From Pseudopithomyces maydicus (taxonomy: Eukaryota; Ascomycota; Dothideomycetes; Pleosporales; Didymosphaeriaceae), in contig JANTUC010000014.1 of the NCBI GenBank assembly GCA_026873275.1, positions 1,178,001 to 1,242,000 of the forward strand: a stretch of 64,000 nucleotides of DNA. The letters are read 5' to 3'. The notes under the pieces were generated by a model. It was not told where the DNA came from and did not search any database. It saw only the letters and a list, made by a program, of their open reading frames with translations. The translations under genes and the position numbers were made by a program. Positions 59,275 to 64,000 of the stretch are shown one piece after another (positions within the stretch are counted from its first letter, which is position 1; every line of letters begins with the position of its first letter).

Positions 59275-60356
59275 AATCCAACGGCTCGGGAGTCCCACGA
59301 ATAGAGATAGACAAAGTGCAGGAATATACTGTATTTGATAATCAGGGACAAGGTATCTATACACAGTACTGGATAATCATATACAATAGTAGGATTTTAC
59401 AGTGAGGACAATCCCTTCATGAACAAGTAGAGCGAGTCCTTTCAAACCCATATTCTGAAATTTTTTCAACAATGTGATTGAGGCCTGAAAAAACAAAGAA
59501 CAGTACCAAGCTGCAGATGCATCTGTGCCTAATACGCAACTACCATCTACTAGGCTGCGCACATAGGCCAACATCTAAGGTGAAACGGTGAGCCAAATCC
59601 GGGAGACAATCACACAGACCATGCGGGCGCTAGAATCTGTGTAGCGCGCGGCATGTGACGGATCGAGATGTGACATGCTAGATGTCTCATCGATTTCGTT
59701 GTGTGCCCATATTCTTCTGCCGCTACCTAGGTATGTGTATGACCGCTGCTATATTTGAAGGTTCTCAAGTTTTTGTAAAGAAATAGCGTCTTACAGGCCT
59801 AGTGGTATACGAGGTTCGGTAATCTGCGCAGTACAATACATGCGTATGTAGATATAGACATTACTTGCGTATATCGACCTAAATCTTCAGCACGCGCTTA
59901 TATATGAAACAGTGACTTGGGAATCATCAGTTCACATGCATACACAGGGAGAGTTGATAGAAAGCACAGATCCACTAGTTCACCCGAGACACTGGAACTG
60001 GCACCGAGGGGTCACAGCATTGGCGTGGCGTTGCGCACGCTCCCGCACCCGCGAGCCATCTTCTAAAATACCAATGCTCATGTGAACCCACCCCTCCCCA
60101 TGGGAACATACATGACGGGCTACATCTACATTTTGATCGTGAAGAAGGATTCTTGTAATATATATATACATTGGATCATGTCGATGCATGCAGTACACAG
60201 ATTCTGTCGCCAGGCCAACGCTGGCCACAGACCGCGCACGGAGTCATGGATTTTATCACAGCGTCTCCACGGCATCTTGTTTCGAACCCGTCCATAAAAC
60301 CAATTATCATTACAACTAACTCTCAGAACAGAACAGAAAGGTAATGGGAAAAGGGG

Positions 60357-60983
60357 TTACTCTGCAGAGGGATCTTTCTTCACCAAGCAAATGAGTCCCT
60401 TTCCCTCATCCTCCACCTCCCACTTATCCACACTGTATTGCATTTGATATATGGCAGTGAACTTCCGTTTTTCAAGCGGCCCACCCTTCTCCTTGGCGCA
60501 TTCCAGTTCAACCACAAATTTAGTCCACAAGCGGCCGTATCTCATGTTCTTCATGCCAAGCGCATCTCCCTTTTTATATTTGTAGGCATTGATTTCACCC
60601 TTGTCGACTTTCTCGCGGATTCGCGATAGGTTCTCGGATGTTGCGGTAACATGAAACGGGCCGCAGGGGGTGTGTTTGCGCTTGCATCGAAGGTAAAGAT
60701 ATGCGTGTGTGCCGCCCTGCAGTCCATAATCTAGCCAGCAAATCTTCTTGCCATGTTCTACCCACGCATGATCCCTTGGGCATTGCATGGCGCAAGTGAT
60801 TGTGGCTTCGAGAAGCTCTTTGCATTCAGTAAGGGGAACTTTTGGGATCACAGGGTCTTTTTTGTCAGATTCCTCCGGTGACTCCGAGGAGGACGAGTAG
60901 TACTCCGCGTCGCTCTCCGAGTAGTACTCCGAGTCGTTCTCGTTCGGGACCTCTTCTGATTTCGGTGGTTCGTTCGTCGACAT
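60357..60983 (-). CDS. Orphan acidic-N-terminus protein, 208 aa
   Basis: Single exon from the ATG at 60983 (MSTNEPPKSEEVPNENDSEY). The first 45 residues are very acidic and Tyr/Ser-rich, with a near-duplicate SEYYSESDAEYYS. The remainder is basic and folded-looking, with several Cys (LTECKELLEATITCAMQCP, LYLRCKRKHTPCGPFHV) and Trp-containing strands (MRYGRLWTKFVVELECAKE). No signal peptide or membrane helix. It sits on the same strand as the 58923 orphan. The Cys pattern suggests disulfides or metal binding but matches no known motif. Confidence 0.62.
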   Translation of the reverse strand: MSTNEPPKSEEVPNENDSEYYSESDAEYYSSSSESPEESDKKDPVIPKVPLTECKELLEATITCAMQCPRDHAWVEHGKKICWLDYGLQGGTHAYLYLRCKRKHTPCGPFHVTATSENLSRIREKVDKGEINAYKYKKGDALGMKNMRYGRLWTKFVVELECAKEKGGPLEKRKFTAIYQMQYSVDKWEVEDEGKGLICLVKKDPSAE

Positions 60984-62352
60984 CGTGCGAGGGGATCGTT
61001 TCGAGAAGAATGAATGTGTGTCGAATATCGGATTTGGTAAATGTGGTTTCTGATCGTGGGGGGTATAAAAGATTCAAGGTAGATAGCTTGATGATGAGGG
61101 GTTGACAGCTGCAGGAAAAAGCGAAGTGAAAGATTATGGATCTTCTCTGCCTTTTATGCATGCTAAAGCAATGAGTCTTACTAGTCTGTACAACCTCTTG
61201 TTGACTCACAAGAGTTTATGACGAGTTCCAAGTGAAGTTGTCAGGACTCAGGAGTCACTTGATGGTGTTTCAAGAGTATCGGTCAATGTAACTATGCGCT
61301 TGAGTCATGCGTTTGTGAAGTAGGACATGTCCAGCCAAGCCGCTATATACTTCAAACGTGGTGACGAATTGTAAAACGCAGTAATAGAAGGAACGAAAAG
61401 TATCTATCAGCAGCTATTCTACCTAGTCATGACATATATGTAAGCAGAAGGTCGGGCGTGAGTGGGTCTTGGGGTTGAAAATTGTGTCACCAACAGCTTC
61501 CTAATTTTTGAAACCGTGCACCTAAGAACACAGACAATAATAGAGAAATCTTGGGATCTTGTGAATTCCTTCATTCAAAATATTTGCATTACAAACTCAC
61601 AAACATGCTATCAGTCTAAACGTTAACATAATCGTCTGCATTGATTCCAGGGTCAAGGGGTCAAGAGACCTAGAGTCCGTTTGGGGTACCCTGTGTGTAT
61701 GAATGATGTAAAAGTTGTACTGCTCTTCTCACGATCGTGGTATAGAAGAATATATTCCGGCGTTCGTTCCATTGGAAGCATGATTGATTGAGCGTAGGTG
61801 GTCAGAGGCTTGCCTAGATGGTATTGGCTTAGCACCTTCCCATTTGACCAAAGGAAAGCGCCCACCAGCCATGCTGGCAGCTGCTCACCAACATGTTTTA
61901 CGCTTGTGACTAAGCGCTTGCGAGGAGTAATTCCATGTATGATTGTGAAGTCTCAGGATCAGAGTAGACTTCCCTCTCCCAGAAATTGCCTGTATATAGC
62001 TGTTGTTGAAGATGTGACGGCTAGGATACAAAGTCTACCTTTTTGTTGTGTATACAGATTCAATTTCTTGTCTCTCTGTTGTCACTGATACACGTGTACA
62101 CACAAGTCTAGTACCAACACACAAGTTTGATGTAATCTCGACGATGATCCCACATAATAATCATTAGCCAAGACAAGATGGAGATAATCTATATAATGGA
62201 GGCAGCGCCTTCTGATTAATGCGCACCTATCCATACGCACAACAAAACCATTACTTTTTAAAAGTAGCGAAGATCCACATAGTGCTTTACAATACCCACA
62301 ACAGTACCAAAGAAACGAAGATAACCCAGTTCATATCTCCGGAGCCCGTATA
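60984..62352. other. AT-rich intergenic region
   Basis: About 1.4 kb with no supported gene. Short frames near 61653-61865 and 61798-62088 are not convincing. Confidence 0.45.
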
Positions 62353-62622
62353 ATGCCCCAACGTTTTATCAAAGTAAGGTACCCCACGATGAACGATGCG
62401 AAAGGTGTTCTGTTCGCGGATGGATACACCGTATATGGCGACCACTACCATCGATACATCAGCCGTGATTTGATCAGAAATGAAGCCCCAGGGTGGTCGA
62501 TACTCTGCGTTGTTACTTGTGAGGCAACCGCCTTGCGACGCATGGACGGGGGTCTTGACGCAGACTCACGGTGCACCATGGGCCGTACGTATTATGCTGC
62601 GATATTAATGATCGATGTATAG
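62353..62622 (+). CDS. Possible small orphan protein, 89 aa
   Basis: A frame starting MPQRFIKVRYPTMNDAKGVL, with balanced composition and strand-like segments (GVLFADGYTVYGDHYHRYIS, WSILCVVTCEA). It is short, with no recognised domain and no independent support, but its codon pattern and lack of low complexity make it more likely coding than other small frames here. Confidence 0.3.
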   Translation: MPQRFIKVRYPTMNDAKGVLFADGYTVYGDHYHRYISRDLIRNEAPGWSILCVVTCEATALRRMDGGLDADSRCTMGRTYYAAILMIDV

Positions 62623-63418
62623 GACTAAGAAAAGGCAGTGAAAGGTGTTGTACTCTCTCATTTCCCCGCTGATGGTCAAGGTACGTTGTACTAGTCTGAT
62701 TGAGTCTTTGACTGACTTTTGTGCAGCGGTGATGTGTCCTTGAACCAGTTGTTCTGAGATTGTATGCAGAGATGGCATCAGATTTCAGTATTATGAAGGT
62801 AATGGAGCAGAAAAGTGATCGGCGTGAGGTGATTGCGAGCTCATATGGTGAGCAACCTAACATTTCTTCATTAACTTCTGCATTACGTTGGAAAAAATGT
62901 TATCATCTAGCTGAGGTACGGGATACAGCTAGTTACTCTTATTTCAATTGAACACTGTATACTACAAATCAATTTTCGAATAAATAGATACAAGCCAAGT
63001 TCATGTTTAAATTCAGTGCTGTGCTCACCCACCTGGATGCTGCTTCACTAGCTCTACGATTTCGAGGCCGATGTCGGCGCTCATTCAATTGACCCACTTT
63101 GATGTAGAATAGATGTATATAGAATCTAAGATGTATGTATGAGTAGTCCTCTCAGAATGTAGACCTCCACAGTTCATAGCAGAAGCGAAAAAAGCAATGG
63201 CATATGCATCAGCATCGTGAGTTGCAAGTGGGTGATGACGGTGGTGGTGTGGTGCTCATGCATACAGCCAATCACAACGCAGACTATGCGCTGACATCAC
63301 CATCGGCCCGATTGCGGCCTTCTCGCCATCGGAGCTGCGGCGGGTTCCCCGAAAAGCTACGCTACCGAGCTCGAGTTTATATTCGCTGCTCCAGACTCTC
63401 CATTGCGGGCAGCCCACA
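62623..63418. promoter_or_regulatory. Promoter region of ILV3
   Basis: About 800 bases upstream of the ILV3 start, with no gene seen. GC content rises toward the start codon. Confidence 0.4.
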
Positions 63419-64000
63419 ATGCCTTCTCTTGCACGCTCCGGCGCGCAATTTCTGCGCTCCAGATGCTCGCCCCGTCTACAATCGCACCAGACGTAAGCTC
63501 AATGCCTCCCGCGTGCTCTGCAATCCTCGTGGCGAGCTGACAATCCCCAGGCGAGCTCTCTCTAGCTCTGCCATCCGCTGGAAGAGGTCCGATGACGACC
63601 TCAACTGGGTCTCCCGCGGCATCACCCAGCCCAAGTCGCAGGGCGCGTCGCAGGCCATGCTGTACGCCACCGGCATGAACGAGCAGGACATGAACAAGGC
63701 CCAGGTCGGCATCTCCTCCGTGTGGTACTCCGGCAACCCGTGCAACATGCACTTGCTGGACCTGAACAACAAGGTCAAGGAGGGTGTGGAGCGTGCGGGC
63801 CTCCTGGGCATGCAGTTCAACACCATCGGTGTCAGTGACGGCATCTCCATGGGCACCAAGGGCATGCGCTACTCGCTGCAGTCGCGCGACCTCATTGCCG
63901 ACTCTATCGAGACGGTCATGGGTGGCCAATGGTACGATGCCAACATCTCCATTCCTGGCTGCGACAAGAACATGCCCGGTGTCATCATGGCCATGGGACG
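63419..64000 (+). CDS. ILV3: Dihydroxy-acid dehydratase, 5' part, cut by window end
   Basis: A mitochondrial Fe-S enzyme of valine, leucine and isoleucine synthesis. Exon 1 (63419-63492) encodes an Arg-rich presequence (MPSLARSGAQFLRSRCSPRL). The intron 63493-63550 (GTAAGC, CCCCAG) joins exon 2 at 63551, open to the window edge. Mature-protein motifs: RSDDDLNWVSRGITQPKSQG, VGISSVWYSGNPCNMHLLDL (cluster Cys in CNMH) and ISIPGCDKNMPGVIMAMG (second cluster Cys). These are diagnostic of the IlvD/Edd family. About 160 of roughly 600 residues are present. The long antisense frame over it is a codon-bias artefact. Confidence 0.95.

Larger units (their letters stand above)
58924..60356. other. Intergenic region with promoter-proximal tandem repeats
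   Basis: About 1.4 kb. It holds the 40-bp repeats (58961-59080), a CT/GT microsatellite (59248-59274) and otherwise AT-rich unique sequence. No gene was seen. Confidence 0.5.

Noticed and set aside
63357..63929. 190-codon open frame antisense to ILV3
   Set aside because: Codon-bias shadow of the ILV3 5' exons; the plus strand carries diagnostic Fe-S motifs.
1..64000. CRISPR arrays, prokaryotic operons or integrated viral genes
   Set aside because: Introns and gene content are fungal; no spaced direct-repeat arrays, replication, capsid or polymerase genes were seen.

Overview
This window comes from a filamentous ascomycete (Pezizomycotina; class not resolvable by eye). Most genes carry short introns of 50-190 bases with GTRNGT-like donors and CTAAC/CTAAT-like branch points. 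Coding regions are GC-rich, intergenic regions are AT-richer, and neighbouring genes alternate strand without operon structure. All exon joins below were built by hand, choosing splice sites that keep the reading frame and family motifs continuous.

Layout. 1-7.4 kb: the truncated 3' part of an unrecognised Ser/Thr-rich protein gene (-), then a THADA/Trm732-type gene (+). 7.8-10 kb: RING-PHD protein (-). 11.7-15.5 kb: saccharopine-dehydrogenase-like oxidoreductase (+) convergent with bifunctional thiamine enzyme Thi6 (-). 16.8-23.3 kb: eIF5 (+), Pfs2/WDR33 (-), DGAT1/ARE-type acyltransferase (+). 24.5-31.9 kb: SLC35F-type transporter (+), BTB-like protein (-), a small structured inverted-repeat element, secreted GH17 glucanase (+), F-box protein (-). 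33-40.7 kb: Tah18 diflavin reductase (-), an Sbp1-like RRM-RGG-RRM protein (+), and a large protein with a possible mitochondrial leader (+). 40.7-45 kb: three small orphan genes. 45-57.5 kb: tyrosinase (-), an unknown 211-aa protein (+), dihydrofolate reductase (-), Psy2/SMEK phosphatase-4 subunit (-), CxxC-motif orphan (+). 58-62.6 kb: orphan genes with tandem repeats in and around them. 63.4 kb to the end: the start of dihydroxy-acid dehydratase ILV3 (+), cut by the window edge.

The conserved genes are housekeeping: tRNA modification, thiamine, folate, branched-chain amino acids, cytosolic Fe-S assembly, translation start, mRNA 3' processing, lipid storage and phosphatase signalling. They do not form one pathway. 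The accessory material is the 40.7-49.5 kb and 57.5-63 kb stretches: orphan genes, long AT-rich gaps and tandem repeats.

Most useful observation: at least seven conserved or clearly coding genes are broken by single-base length differences, nearly all in G, C or T homopolymers of 4-6 bases. Allowing for these gives full-length proteins whose exon totals are exact multiples of three. This pattern points to homopolymer under-calling in the assembly rather than to real pseudogenes. No convincing novel multi-gene system was found; the best candidates for new biology are the structured element at 27961-28125 and the repeat-flanked orphan genes.
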